A stretch of DNA of 64,000 nucleotides from Cryptomeria japonica (GCF_030272615.1 NC_081406.1:185171770-185235769); one strand, 5' to 3'; counted from the first letter of the stretch, positions 43,684-56,000 are shown. The notes: generated by a model from the letters alone, not told the origin. Translations and numbers: made by a program.

Positions 43684-44928
43684 TGTAGCGTCCTAAAATT
43701 GCGACACTTGCAATTTTGACTGCATTTGGGTCTTCACAATGGCGACGCAACACTAAACCTCCTTGCATTTTTCCAGCACCCTGCTTTATCCCACCTTGCA
43801 CCCTGCTATCCCGGGAGGTGGGACCATGGCGCCCAGCACCCTGGTCCTTCAGGACTAGGGTGCCCAGCGCCCTAGTCTCCCAGGACTAGGGCGCCCAGCG
43901 CCCTGGTCCCCCAGGACCATGGTGCCCAACGCCCTGGTCCTTGGCCCTATTTTGGGCCCGGTCTCCTATGGAACTTCGAGCCTTTTTGTTTGCAAATTGG
44001 AAAATAACATTTCCTGGTCGGCCTAAGGTCGGGAAAATCAATCTTTCAACCCTAATTGGCAAGTATATAAACTACATTTCCTCTCCCATTTTGAGGAGAA
44101 AGGACATAGGTGTACAAGACGCGAAAATGATATTCAAGCATTCAAGCATTCCTTCAAGCAATTGATCATTCTAAGTCTCCATTCAAGGCCAAGTGTTGCA
44201 TTCAAGACAAGGATCCAACCATTGAAGAGGAGATCACATACTACAACATACAACATACAACATACAACAACATCTATACCTTCACATATAAGGATACAAA
44301 CATCCTTACAACAAGGTATTAGTACTTGTTTTACATTACATTTACAAGCATTTCTCATTTCTTGGTTAATTCCAAAACTGGGGTTTGACCTAAGGGCAAA
44401 CCCCTAATTCCTAACCCCCCAATCGTCTTCGCTTTTCTATGTGTAGGTTGCAGGTATGCGGCTGAAATTGAAGATCTGGAATCCTTGTGCAGAGACGAAC
44501 AGATCCCCCTTCATTTCACGGATTTTTCGGAGGACCGTGTGCATGCCGGGCGCCATCGTCCTGTCAACTTTTGCTCAAATTTGCAGGACAACGCCATCTC
44601 GACATTTTACTGCTAATTCCAGGTCCACAGCTTCATATCATATTCCTATCTCTGTTTATAAGTGAATCTTTCCTACTTTGCATGCATTCCTAGTTCAATC
44701 TTTCTATCTACATTCTTTACAAAAGAGGGTATCCTTGCTATCACAACCCTTGAAACTCATATAGAATCCAATCTTGCATTGCGTGGGATTGGATGTTGTG
44801 GGTTTCAACCCCTCTTTTGAATGTAAAGTCCCTCCTAAGTGAAAACCATCAACCCTAGTGACTCTCCCTTCTCTCTCCTCGGAGTTGGGGAGGGGAGGAC
44901 GACTAGGGTTCGATTTTTCCGCTTTACA
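43684..44928 (+). repeat. 3' LTR of E2
   Basis: It matches 37100-38317 but has four GC-rich hairpin units (43831-43942) where the 5' copy has two. It ends GCTTTACA before the TSD GAAAG (44929-44933). Confidence 0.92.
43831..43942 (+). repeat. GC-rich hairpin tandem array in E2 3' LTR
   Basis: Four units of about 31 bp, of the form GGACCATGGCGCCCAGC followed by GCCCTGGTCC. Each unit is a near-perfect inverted repeat. Confidence 0.8.
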
Positions 44929-44933
44929 GAAAG
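44929..44933. repeat. Right target-site duplication of E2
   Basis: GAAAG, identical to 37095-37099. Confidence 0.9.
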
Positions 44934-46177
44934 ATATTAGCTCTAGTCTGATTACCGGTTGCAATTTCCAAACCAGTTTTGTTGATGATTTTGCATTTAC
45001 CATTCTTGAATTGTAAATAAAATCCTTATTCAACTAACTAACCAACACTCAAAAGATTATGCTTTAAACCTTCAACATAGTAAACATTATTAGTATTGTG
45101 CTTACCATCAAGACATATAGTTCCTTTTCCTTTGATCAAACAAGCTTTATCAGTATTGTTTGTCGGATCCTCATCAGAATCATCAATGACTCCTTCATCA
45201 ACAAGATAACAAGATTTGTCTCTATTTTTCTTAAATCTGTATCTTTGATATTTAGGGTTAGGCTTGTATGTTCTTCTAGCTTCTTCTTTTAATCTTGCAT
45301 GTCTATTGGGACACCTAGATGCCATATGATAAGTCTTATTGTAGTTAAAAAATTTAAATGGTGCTTTACCTTCATACTTACTTCCAATAGGACCTTTAGG
45401 CATTTTCCTTGCAAATAGTGCTTGAAGTTCTTCAAGTTCTTCATTTTCTTTCCTGATTTCTTCAAGTTCTATTACATAAAAGGCTTTCCAATCAGATTTG
45501 TCAAATGATGATGATGTAGATGATTTTGATGCCTTGAAAGATAAATCTATATTTATAATAGTAACAAGACCAAATTCCTCAATTTCAAAAGCTGAAAGTT
45601 TTCCAATCAAAGTATCTCTAGTTACTGATGTATAGGGCATTGTTCTCAATTCATTTATAGAAGTTACTTTCCTTTTATATACCGGTGGCAATGCTTTTAA
45701 AAGTTTTGAAACAATTTCATGTTTAGTTAAGGTTCCTCCTCAACATTGCATACCCAAAACAATTTCATTTACTCTTTCCATAAAAGCAAAAATTCTTTCA
45801 TCCTCTTCCATTTTCAGATTTTCATACCTAACCCAGAAGGATTCAAGTTTTGCAATTTTGGCTATGGTATCTCCTTCATTAAATGTTTCAAATATATCCC
45901 AAATAGATTTAGCAGTAGACCTATCTAATAATCCCATGATTTGCTGATCTGACAATGAACTCAAAAGTGCTTCTCATGCTTTGCAATCATTTTCTTCATC
46001 TTTAGTCAGATTTGGTGGATTAGGCTGACCTTGAGTAGGAGTAGTATAACCATTATTTGTAACCTCCCATATGTCTTTTCCAATGCAATTCATATGTGTC
46101 TCCATCCTAATCTTCCATATGCCATAGTTTGTTCCATCAAGTTTAGGACTGCCCTTCCTGAAATAGTTAGAAGACAT
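44934..46177 (-). pseudogene. Copia C gag and protease-flank remnant
   Basis: ATG at 46177. The minus frame shows the copia gag N-terminus (L-D-G-T-N-Y-G-I-W), the E-S-F-W-V-R-Y-E-N-L and E-I-V-L-G-M core, L-L-K-A-L-P-P-V-Y, then a knuckle-like Y-H-M-A-S-R-C-P with the first Cys pair altered. After E-D-P-T it jumps to D-K-A-C-L-I-K-G-K-G. The aspartic protease active-site block is deleted. V-E-G-L-K-H-N-L-L-S-V-G closes the segment. There are stops near 45973 and 45739 and at 45037. E2 separates it from the rest of pol. Confidence 0.85.
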
Positions 46178-46220
46178 TGGATCTCCTCAAGCTGTTAAAC
46201 TTCTGCAAAAAGAGGACTAG

Positions 46221-46232
46221 GCTCTGATACCA
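46221..46232 (-). other. Initiator-Met tRNA primer-binding site of copia C
   Basis: On the minus strand TGGTATCAGAGC, 12 of 12 bases, two bases after the LTR end. Confidence 0.93.
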
Positions 46233-46234
46233 AT

Positions 46235-47273
46235 TGTTAGGTCCCAGAGACAACTGAGAGGGGGGGGTGAATCAGTTATCAAATAAAATCAAATGAAAAT
46301 TAACTTAATCAAAACTTAATGTACAATACCAGTAAACCAAACTTTATGCCGGTAAACAGTCTTAACAGTTAATTATAGTACTGATAAAGATTAATGCATG
46401 AAATAGAAAGACTTTAACATCCACAACCCATAACACCAATATTTGTACGTGGAAACCTTGTAAGGGGAAAAACCATAGTGGGAAAACTTACCCACAATCA
46501 GATGATACAATTGCAGATAGTATGTGTGTACAATAGGGGGTCTGCATATGCAGAAAGGCCAAGCACCTAGAGCTCACTGCTCAATCACAAAATGAGAGTC
46601 ACACTGACTACAATTGGATGATTAAATCCAATGATAATGTACTGCTCAAAATAGCATCTCCATATGCTCGATTCAATACTATTTTAGCTCTGATATTCCT
46701 TCTTCAAACCTCCCTTCAATCTTGAATGATGTTTGCATGTATAGCTCTACTTATATTCACATATACCTTATTACAACCCTTTTCTTTGCATATCTTAATC
46801 TCACAAATGAGATCTTACATTTATACCATAACCTAAGACCAATTGAGTAGGTCGGCTCACTAAAAGATATTACAATAAAATCAATTATAAATGAAACAAT
46901 ATTTGATGCATGATGTCGTCTCAATGCATTTACAATAAAAACAAATTATCTTCTTGACGTGTTGTGCTGGTCTGGAATAGATAAGCCTGCCGGTGTATAT
47001 CTTGGACCTATTTGCCGGTAACAACAAATATGCAAACTTGAATAATCAAATGAACAAATCACCAAAAAAAAGTGTCCAAATGATGTTTTCAATGTAACCA
47101 AGTAGTCTCCAAGTGATTCCAAGTGCTGTTGAACAATAAAACCTATCAGGGACCCAAATACCGGTAATTGTGCATAAGTCACTTGCTTGTTGGTGAACAT
47201 AACCAATTTGGCCAGTATTGATAAGTGTTGACATCAATGACAAAACCATATCAACATATCCAAATTACCAACA
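46235..47273 (-). repeat. 5' LTR of copia C (right on the map)
   Basis: Pairs with 32962-33998. It ends TGTTAGG on the plus side next to the primer site and starts TGTTGGTAATTTGG on the minus strand at 47273. Confidence 0.9.
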
Positions 47274-47278
47274 AGTTT

Positions 47279-48029
47279 AAGCACTGATGACATGTTGATG
47301 TAATAGCTTATATGTCCTGAATCCATGGTCTCCCTAAGAGTATGTTGTATGGTAGGTCCACGTCTAGAACTTCGCATGTTGTGTCTTTCTTCAAAGGTTG
47401 CACTTTGAGGGGTAATGTCACCATTCCTTTAGATGATTGCTCTTCTTCATTATGTGCTTTGATGTTTATCCTTTTCTAAGGATCAACTGCTTCTTCTAAA
47501 TAGCCTAGAGCACATACAAGATTCATAGAGCAAATGTTCAAGCCAGCTCCCCCACTCGTTTAACAAGCGTTCTATGAATGTGAACTTCAATTTTCAAGGG
47601 AGCTCTATGGGGATTTTGCAAGGAATCAATGATTTGATATGAAGGAGATGAGCTTCGAATGGGATCCTCTGAAATAGGCTTGATGGCAATTATGGATATC
47701 CCTTGGGGAACTTTAGCTTTGGATGTATTCTTTGGTAATGATGCTATGGAAGATTCTTGCAAGATTTCAAGAGGTGTAGGCATAGATGCCTTTGGAGAGT
47801 CAATTTGTTTATGGGGATATGAGCCATTTCTAGACATGGGTGTATGATTTTGATCTTCTTTAGCCAAATCTTTTAGGGATCTCTTTATGAGTTGCATAAA
47901 AGAGCCACCTTTCTTTTGAGATGTATTTGAATCCTTGTGAGGTTTTAGCATAGTTGGATTTTGATTTTGAACTTGTTTGATTGCTCTGATATGTTGACTT
48001 CTTACTTGTATTTTGCTTTGGTATGTCAT
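47279..48029 (-). pseudogene. Tat A protease-region remnant
   Basis: The minus strand has an open frame (48029 to 47538) of Ser/Pro/Lys-rich sequence ending at the protease active-site region. A frameshift there leaves G-L-N-I-C-S-M-N-L in another frame, followed by N-I-L-L-G-R-P-W-I-Q. The pairing of G-L-N-I/V-C and L-L-G-R-P-W-I matches the E1 protease-like domain. The catalytic Asp cannot be read. No gag capsid is seen upstream of it. Confidence 0.65.
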
Positions 48030-49750
48030 GTTGTTTCAAATGTTTATGTTTCTATTTTAGGGGTTAGATTGTCCAAAAGTTGTTTCGATAAGTGATCAAC
48101 TGTCAATGTAAATGTGATAGCATGATATGACATGAAAAGATGATTCAAGTGTTTAAAAGTTTGCAAGTTTTTTGATCTTCAGCTTTGGAGTGTGATGATG
48201 ATGATTTGACAAAGATCAAGTCCAATAGGAATAATATATCCTATGATGTGGGACAAGATTGTCCTAACCAAACATTTCAGTTTCATGATAGAGGACGTTA
48301 TATCCTGATGAGAAACTATGTTTGAGTGATCAGTTTACTAAAGAGGGTGATAATACACTTTAAGATGTTTAGATTTTGAACTTGTTGAGGGTAACGGCTG
48401 GAAAACCTTGAGGTGTATATGTCTAGAGTTTGATTTGATGGGAAATAACTTGTTCAAGAAATCCAAGTAGACAATTTAAGCACTAAATGATAGATAACAA
48501 ATGTTTATGATTACTATAAATTGATCAAGCAAAATGATAGACTTGAAAAAGTCATGCAAAGCAGCAGTTCTGGACTAGTAAACACAATGTTTCGTACGAC
48601 AGATTATGTATTTTAGAATGACAAGAGATACGAGACCGTACGACAAAGAATAAGTTTTCATGTGAAAAGCAAAGACTCGTATGACAATATTTTCTGAACC
48701 ATATGACAAAACAGATTCCTTGTATGACAGACAATAGGACAATGAAAAATATGTTTTGTTTTTGCCGAATTTGATTAGTGAATTTTGGTGTTTTACTTAT
48801 GTCTTTTAGTTTTAGATGTCTGATTTTTCAATTGAGGGATGAACACATAGAAAACACATGATGTGATAAGAGACTCCAAGCATGCTAAACCCTAAGGAAG
48901 TTGGCTAAGGAGATAAAACCTTTTCTTGCAAGCTTAGGCACACACCTAATAGCTAATCAGGATACGACCACTGAGTCTCATGCAATGGATTCTCAACACT
49001 GTATTATTTGACTCCAAATGCTAATGGGGACACTATATGGCAAGTGTCTTGGGAGAGTTACTATCTCTCTTGCACAAAGATTATCACCCTTTTAGAGGTG
49101 AATCGGGTAGCTTCTAATTTAACTAGAACTAGTAAGGGATCCGTTCAGCATGTTGGGGTATAATAATCAATTAAGAGCTCTCCAAGCCTTGAAAACCAAG
49201 GTTTGATATACCCGAAGGTACAGAGGAGAGCTATTCCTGAGTACTGCCATTGACTTGATTTTGATCAAATCATATTTATTTTATAGTGGATTGACTTACT
49301 TGGTGTTAGCTGTTCTCACTTAGGTCATTCCCCTCACACCGATTTTAATGGCTTTAAGAGTTTTTAGGTCCTCGGGAGGGCAGGCCTACTAAAGATATGC
49401 ACTAATGAAAGAAAAGATGAGTCTAGGTTTTTGATCACCTAAGAAAGGTGAGAGCATACTCGCCTATCATCAAAAACACAACATACATGATTGCTCATTT
49501 TTAGCCAAAATCAAGTGTGCCTAAAAAAACTTTAAGGAATACACAAAGTTTTGTTTAATTCTTTTAGGCGGCCTGCAAAATAGATCCATCAGTAGTCATT
49601 GATTTGTTTTGAATTTGGTCTTTGACAAGCATTTTTGACAATCATTTTCTAGAAAAGAGTAAGGACAGGTGTGAACGTGGATTACAAATGCGTTAAATTT
49701 GTATTTACAAGAACTAGAAAGGATATGAGAAAGATAAATCTGTGGCTCCA
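48030..49750 (-). other. Tat A leader, no gag domain found
   Basis: About 1.7 kb between primer site and protease without a convincing ORF. A cluster of CGTACGACA-like motifs occurs at 48590-48735. Gag has either been deleted or is unrecognisable. Confidence 0.55.
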
Positions 49751-49768
49751 CCCCCATGGTGGGTGCCA
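49751..49768 (-). other. Primer-binding site of Tat A
   Basis: On the minus strand TGGCACCCACCATGGGGG lies 23 bases inside the LTR end. G-rich TGGCxCCCACC-type sites are familiar in Tat elements from general knowledge; the tRNA was not identified. Confidence 0.55.
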
Positions 49769-49791
49769 AAGTGTCGTGTATCTATGAAGTG

Positions 49792-50856
49792 TGTACCTAT
49801 TATACCTACAACTGCAACACAAAACACTCAATAAATCATTACAAGCAATGGTTAAAAAATTAATCAGTGAAAGATAAAACCATAGCTAATCGATCTATTG
49901 CCTCCTAGTAAATGCGAGTATGAATTTTGCTCTCAAATTTGGTTATGCGAATTCTAGTGACTTGACTACACTTAAATGGAGGATTTAAATGATGAAGATG
50001 CATGATCTAGCAATGATAGCATGATTAAGCTAAATGATTTCATGATTATTCTAGAAAATAAGCTAGAAGGAAGATGCAATTAAGCAAAAATTGAGCATGA
50101 TAACAATGCTAAAATGATAAGCTATATTCCTATAGTAACAATGCTAGAATGCAAATGAGATGGGATTCGGGATGGGATCCTTTGTGCTCCAAAATGGGGT
50201 TTGTTTATAGGAATTTCCAAGGCTAGGGGTGAGGTGGTAGGAATCAACAGTCAAGATTAAGTCTGAAGATATCAATGGTTAAATTGGAGGAGGTTGGCAA
50301 AGAGGTTGGATTAAAGGGAACAATGTCATCTCCATGGTGACAAGTGCCAAGAGGCTTCTTGAAGATGTTGGATGAAAGGGAACACTTAGTGATAAGTGTC
50401 ACAAAGCTTCTAGAAGAGGTTAGATGAAAGGGAACACTTAGTGACAAGTGTCACAAAGGTTTGCTCATGAGAAGGCAAAGTGTTCAAGGAAAGGGGACAT
50501 GGTGGTTAGATGGAATGGGTTAGGTTTAGAAGGGGTTAAGAGAATTTGAATTTAGAAATTCAAATAATAGGAAAAGGCTAATTAATTTGAACAACTCATA
50601 AATTGATTTGTTTTAATTAACTAGAGGATTATGAAGAAATGAATTTGATGGGAGAAATTAATTATTTTGAATTAATTAATCAAAGGGGATTATTTGAAAA
50701 TGAACCTATTAAATAAATCCTTAGATTTATTAATAAGTAGATGAAAAGGGGGGATTTAATCAAATTGTTGATGAATTCAATTAAATTAGGGAGGAGGATT
50801 AATTAAATAATTTCTTATTCAATTAATTATCTTCAGACCATTTTTAGGTGTATACA
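49792..50856 (-). repeat. 5' LTR of Tat A (right on the map)
   Basis: An uninterrupted 1065-bp copy that shows the E3 target site at about 50493-50505. On the plus strand it runs from TGTACC to TATACA. Confidence 0.85.
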
Positions 50857-51539
50857 GTTACCAACAACAACAATGTACTCAGCTTCACCAATAGATAAGG
50901 ATATTGAATCTTGTTTCTTACTAGCCCATGAAACCAATTTCTTACCCAAAAAGAAAGCACCACCGAATTTACTCTTCTGATCATCAACATCACCAACCTA
51001 ATCAGTGTCAGTGTAAGAACATAACATAAAATCATCATTCCTTGGATAACACAAACCATAATCCACAGTTCCATTAAAGTACCTAAATATCCTCTTTACA
51101 ATAGTGACATGACTCTCTTTCAAATAACCTTGATATCTAATAGCCATGCACACAACATGCATAATGTTTGACCTATTCTGAGTAAGATATAGCAGTCCAC
51201 CAACCATAGATTTGTACAAAATTTGATTAGCTTTCAAAGGTTCATCATTCTTAGATAATTTGCAGCTAGTCACTATAGGAGTTCCAACCAATTTGGAGTC
51301 ATCTAACCCAAACTTCTTCAACAATTCCTTCACATATTTAGTTTGAGATATAAAAATACCTTTTCCATTATGTGAAATCTCACAACCTAAGAAAATTTTC
51401 ATCTCACCTATCATAGACATCTCATATTTTTCTACATATCACTGACAAACTTCATGCTTAAGTTATCATCACCTCCAAAGATAATATCATCAACAAAGAC
51501 TTAAACAATCAAGATGTTATCACTTTAAATATTAAAGTA
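50857..51539 (-). pseudogene. Copia B RT C-terminus and RNase H N-terminus
   Basis: The minus frame gives F-V-D-D-I-I-F-G-G (preceded by a stop), then M-S-M-I-G-E-M-K-I-F-L-G and the G-T-P...K-L-S-K region, L-Y-L-T-Q-N-R-S-N-I-M-H, F-L-G-K-K-L-V-S-W-A-S-K-K-Q and S-I-G-E-A-E-Y-I. There are stops before the F-V-D-D, at about 51422 and near 51000. It is interrupted on both sides: E4 to the right, Tat A to the left. Confidence 0.85.
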
Positions 51540-51544
51540 TAGAT
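51540..51544. repeat. Left target-site duplication of E4
   Basis: TAGAT, repeated at 58758-58762. Confidence 0.88.
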
Positions 51545-52965
51545 TGTTGGCATTTTGCATATAGATTGCATTAATGATATGTTGTCATTGATGTCAATTG
51601 AACTGGTGAATGGTATTCATAATATTGTTGATGTTATTGTTGTTATTGCTTTTGTCTTGTAACCAGTGTGATGAACTTGGAAGAAGATGTTATAAACCAG
51701 TATGTTAGTTTGTAAACCGATGTATAGGGTTAAAGCTTTCTATGTTATGTAACCGGTAAACCCTACCATTTATTTTTGATAACCCTAACCGATCAAGTTC
51801 ATTGGTTTAAGATCTAATGTTGAGTGGTAATGATGGAGACACATGTGATCATTATATGAGGATAAGTTCAAATTATTTCGGCACATTTTTTGTCTAGGGA
51901 AGGAGAAAAGTAGATTGCATCAAATGCATAGCACATGATGAGTTACAAATTCTGATGAAGCAGTGATCATGGAGCAGTTGGAATTTTCCTGATTAATGTG
52001 AAGAGATTGTTATGATTTCTAATGGTCAAGATTGTACCGACTTGTTTGTAATCTTGATGATAAGAATTAGGTTTTTGTTGTGTTACCGATCTAGTTGATT
52101 TGTATTTAAGGTCAATGAAGTTAATGTGTTACGGTGTTGGCAAGATTTGTAGAAACTAGTTGAGTATGAGGTTGCCTAATAGGTTGATAGATCTACAGTT
52201 TGAGTAAAGGCAGATTAAAGCTTAAGAAGGATCTGATCAAGCAGATGTAGTGCTATTTAGACAGATCAAGAAAATTTGTTGTTTTCTAACAGTTATAGCA
52301 AAATTAAAATCCCCTAATTGGGTAAACTCTAAAAAGCTTGGTTACTTCATAAATCCTCTAACAAGGTGGTCCATTAGTTTGGATTCTCAAACCCTCTACC
52401 GAGGTTAGTCCTAATAGGGTATTTTTCTTTTCATCAAGGCATTTTTTGTAAATCCCTTAACCGGGTGATTCCTAATAGAATCAATTCTTAACATGACTTA
52501 TTGTAAAAGCTTTAACAGGCTTGGCTCCTAACAGGGCAAACTTCAGAAGAGTTCAGATAGATATCCTTGTGAGTCTCATCTCACTATGGTTTTTACCTAT
52601 TTGGATTTTCCACGTATAAGTATTTGTGTTAAGTGGTGAATGCTTTTATGGTTATGATCTTATTTGTTGATTTGATTAACTACTTAACTATTCTAATAAG
52701 GCATGATAGCTAGAAGCATTAAGAGATGAACATGTTGACATATGATTAAGCATTTTGATGTTTACAAGATTGAATTTATTTATTGTTAATTTATCATAAT
52801 AGTCAAATTGGTTGATGTTCAGTAATCTAATGAGATAGTATCTTGATAGTGTTATTTTTTGATAGGTTTATTTTGAGTTTGGGAGTTTGTATCAATTTTT
52901 CAATTTACTGATTCACCCCCCCTCTTAGTAATGTACCAGATACTTATTCTTTCATCATACCATCA
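51545..52965 (+). repeat. 5' LTR of E4
   Basis: It starts TGTTGGCATTTTGC and ends ATACCATCA. The interior has a run of degenerate AACxGGGT-type repeats (52310-52550) and the C-run motif at 52910-52927. Confidence 0.9.
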
Positions 52966-52967
52966 AT

Positions 52968-52979
52968 TGCTATCAGAGT
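52968..52979 (+). other. Degraded initiator-Met primer-binding site of E4
   Basis: TGCTATCAGAGT, 10 of 12 bases of the standard site, two bases after the LTR. Confidence 0.8.
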
Positions 52980-53036
52980 ATCTCAGGTCCTCTTTCACCT
53001 AAAGCCTAACATATTGAGGAAAAGATCTTGTCGATC

Positions 53037-56000
53037 ATGATGAAGAAGGAAGGTCCAAAGTTCAACAAATATAACTATAGAATATAGAGCGATAAAATGA
53101 AGATTTTCATTAAGAGTCTTGGAAGTCAATATTAGGATCATGTAGAAACGTTGTATGTTGCACCTACTAGAACCCCGAATGATGATCAAAAGAAAGAACA
53201 TAAAGAGAATCATCAAGAATTAGAGGCTATTATAAGTTCCCTACCTGATGTTGAATATGTAGATGTTCATGGCCTTGAAATTGCATATGAAGTATGGAAA
53301 AAACTTGAAGAGATTTATAGCGGTGATGAACATGTTAAGATTGCTAAAGAGGAGAGTTTAAGAGGAAAGTTTGATGATATGAGAATGTTTGAAGGTGAGA
53401 ATATCTAGCAGTATGGTCAAAGGATAAATGAGATAGTTGGTGAAATAAAGAGTGCAGGAGGGAAAGTGGAAAATACCACACTGATCAGTAAGGTACTGAG
53501 AACCCTGCTACTGGTCTATGCTATCCGAGTTGCAGCTATTCAAGAGCTGAAGTCCATTGACAAAACAAAGGTAACTCTTGACTCTATCATTGGAAATCTT
53601 ACTACTTTTGAACTAAATGGCTATGATGGTAGTGTACATAAATCAGAATCTGCATTCTGAGCTTTTGTTTCTAACCCATCTATGTGAAGTAGAGATATTG
53701 GCCATAACTATGAATCTAGATCCACTAAATATGCTGATGATGAAGAAAACTTAGTGGAACTTGAAGCATTGTTGGCAAAATGAGTGCCTAGAGGCACTAC
53801 AAATTATAGAGGTAAGCTAATAGTCTTGTATCTATTGACAGTGGTATTACTGATGATGATGCTAGTGAAGATATTGTGTTTGTGGCTATTAAGGAGGAGA
53901 AATCAAACCAGAAGGCATTAGCGTTCAGGATGGATAACTTTGATGATTCATTCATTGATAGTGGTTGTTCACATCACATGACCGGTGATAGGAGAAAAAC
54001 TATTTCCTTGAAATAATTTGATGGTGGCATTGTCAGATTTGGCAATGACTCATCCTATATGGTTAAAGGTAAAGGAGTTATTTCTCTTAATGAGAAGAGC
54101 AGTGCTGATGATGTCTATTGGGTTGAAGGTCTAAAGCATAATCTTATGAGTGTGGCACAACTTAATGATAGAGGATACCCACTGAAGTTTAGAAATGGTA
54201 TGTGCAAAATCTTTGACAACAAAGGTGAATTGATTGCAACTGGAAAATAGACCAGAGGTAATCTATATCATCTTAATCCTAAGGTTAGAAACTATTTGAT
54301 TGCAAAGATAGATGATAGCTGGCTTTGGCATAGAATATTTTTTCATATAAACTCTATTAACATTGTTAAAGTGAGAAAGTCTAAGACAGTAAGAGGTTTA
54401 CCTTAGACAAACCAGTTAATGCTCTTTGTAAAGAATGTCAGTTAGGAAAGATGACTTCTTCAACTTTCAAGAGTAAGTCCTTCTCAGCAGAGCACTTGCT
54501 AGATTTGGTTCATACAGATCTATGTGGACCAATAAGAACAAGAAGCATTCAAGGTGATAGATATTTCATGATCTTCATTGGTGACTATTCAAGGATGATG
54601 TGGGTCACATTCTTGAAGGATAAGAATGAAGATTTTGGTAAATTCAAGGCATTCAAAGCCTTAGCTGAGAAAGAGAGTGGAAAAAAGATAAAATGTCTGA
54701 AAACAGATCAAGGCAATGAATTTACTTCTAAGGAATTCACTAAGTATTCTGATGAGAATGGTATCAAGCGGTAACTGTCTGCACCAAGGATACCACAGCA
54801 AAATGGTATCACAGAAAGGAACAACCAGTCAGTGGTTGAAGCAACTAGGACAATGTTGATACAAGGAGGTGTGGCAAAAACATTTTGGAAAAAAGCTATA
54901 AGTACAACTATCTACACAATGAACCGAGTTCTAGTGAAGAGAGGTAAGGATAAGACCCCTTATGAATATTGGTATGGAAGATCACTTGATGTTAGCTATT
55001 TTAAGATCTTTGGTCGTAAATATTTTATTGAAAGAGGTGATTACATAAGGAAGTTTGAAGCTAAGAGTGATGAAGGCATATTTCTTAGCTATTCTACCAA
55101 GAGTAAGGCATACAAGTGTTTCAACAACCTGACATAGATAATTGTTGAGAGTTTTGATGTTTGAGTAGATGAATGTCCTGAAACTTTCAGAAGGAACTAG
55201 TTCAAAGAAAAAGGATGAAGATACTTGCATTTTTCTTTTGGAACCTGAAACTGTTAAATCAGAAATTGGTAAAGCAAATTCTGATGTACTTGTTCAACTG
55301 AAAAAGATAAATTTAGAAGAAGAAGACAATGAAGGAGATGAACCTGAAGAGAATGATCATGCTATTCCTAGATATGTGAGACTAAATCATAGTCTTGAGC
55401 AGATTATTGGGGATAAGGATGCTAGAGTACTCACTAGAAGGAGAATAAGAGAGAACTCTTGCATGATCTCCACCATTGAGCCAAGAAGTTATAAGGAGGT
55501 ATTTGCTAATGATCATATAGTGAAAGCTATGGAGGAGGATTTGGATCAAATTGAGAAGAACAACACTTGGACCCTAGTACCACAATTGGTAAACAAGAAT
55601 GTCATAGGTACTAAATGGGTGTTCAGAAACAAGTTAAATGAAGATGGTGTTGTAGTTCGCATCAAGGAAAGACTAGTTTGCAAAGGTTTGCACAAGAAGA
55701 AGGAGAAGATTATGGAGAAAATTTTACACCAATAGCAAGACTGGAAGGTGTCTAAACATTACTTGCATTTGCAGCTCATAAGAAGTTTAAGGTATACCAA
55801 ATGGATGTTAAGTTTGCATTTTTTGGGATATTGGAAGAAGAGGTATACATAGAGCATCCTGATGGTTATGCATTGATAGATAAGGAAGACATGGTATGCA
55901 GATTGCATAAAGCTTTATATAGATTAAAGCAGGTACCCAGAGCATGGTATAAAAGGATTCATACACATCTGATGAAGATAGTATTTGCAAGAACCAGTTA

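Larger units (their letters stand above)
37100..44928 (+). mobile_element. E2: gag-bearing non-autonomous LTR retrotransposon
   Basis: The 7829-bp insertion has LTRs 37100-38317 and 43684-44928, TSD GAAAG, a primer site (38321), a long leader, one large gag-protease ORF and a polypurine tract. It has no RT, RNase H or integrase, which matches the described TR-GAG class. It sits in opposite orientation inside copia C, and removing it restores the copia C reading order. The LTR TGTAGCxTC start, primer site and polypurine tract match E1. Confidence 0.93.
32962..47273 (-). mobile_element. Copia C: minus-strand copia carrying E2
   Basis: LTRs are at 32962-33998 and 46235-47273. It has a perfect initiator-Met primer site (46221-46232), polypurine tract (33999-34010), gag (from 46177) and pol (down to 34388). 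E2 (37100-44928) interrupts the frame between the protease region and the GAG-pre-integrase domain. It is inserted in Tat A. Confidence 0.92.
24988..50856 (-). mobile_element. Tat A: minus-strand Tat-like gypsy element without RT
   Basis: LTRs are at 24988-28445 (interrupted by E3) and 49792-50856. The primer site is at 49751-49768 and the polypurine tract at 28446-28459. Internal remnants are protease (47279-48029), RNase H (31590-31990) and integrase (30190-31400). No RT motif is seen between protease and RNase H. It is inserted in copia B RNase H. No clean TSD is visible (TGTCA on the left, GTTAC on the right), so either the ends have mutated or a boundary is off by a base or two. Confidence 0.85.

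Noticed and set aside
24983-50861. A target duplication for Tat A
   Set aside because: The flanking five-mers are TGTCA and GTTAC. Shifting the boundary gives at best three of five matches, too weak to claim.
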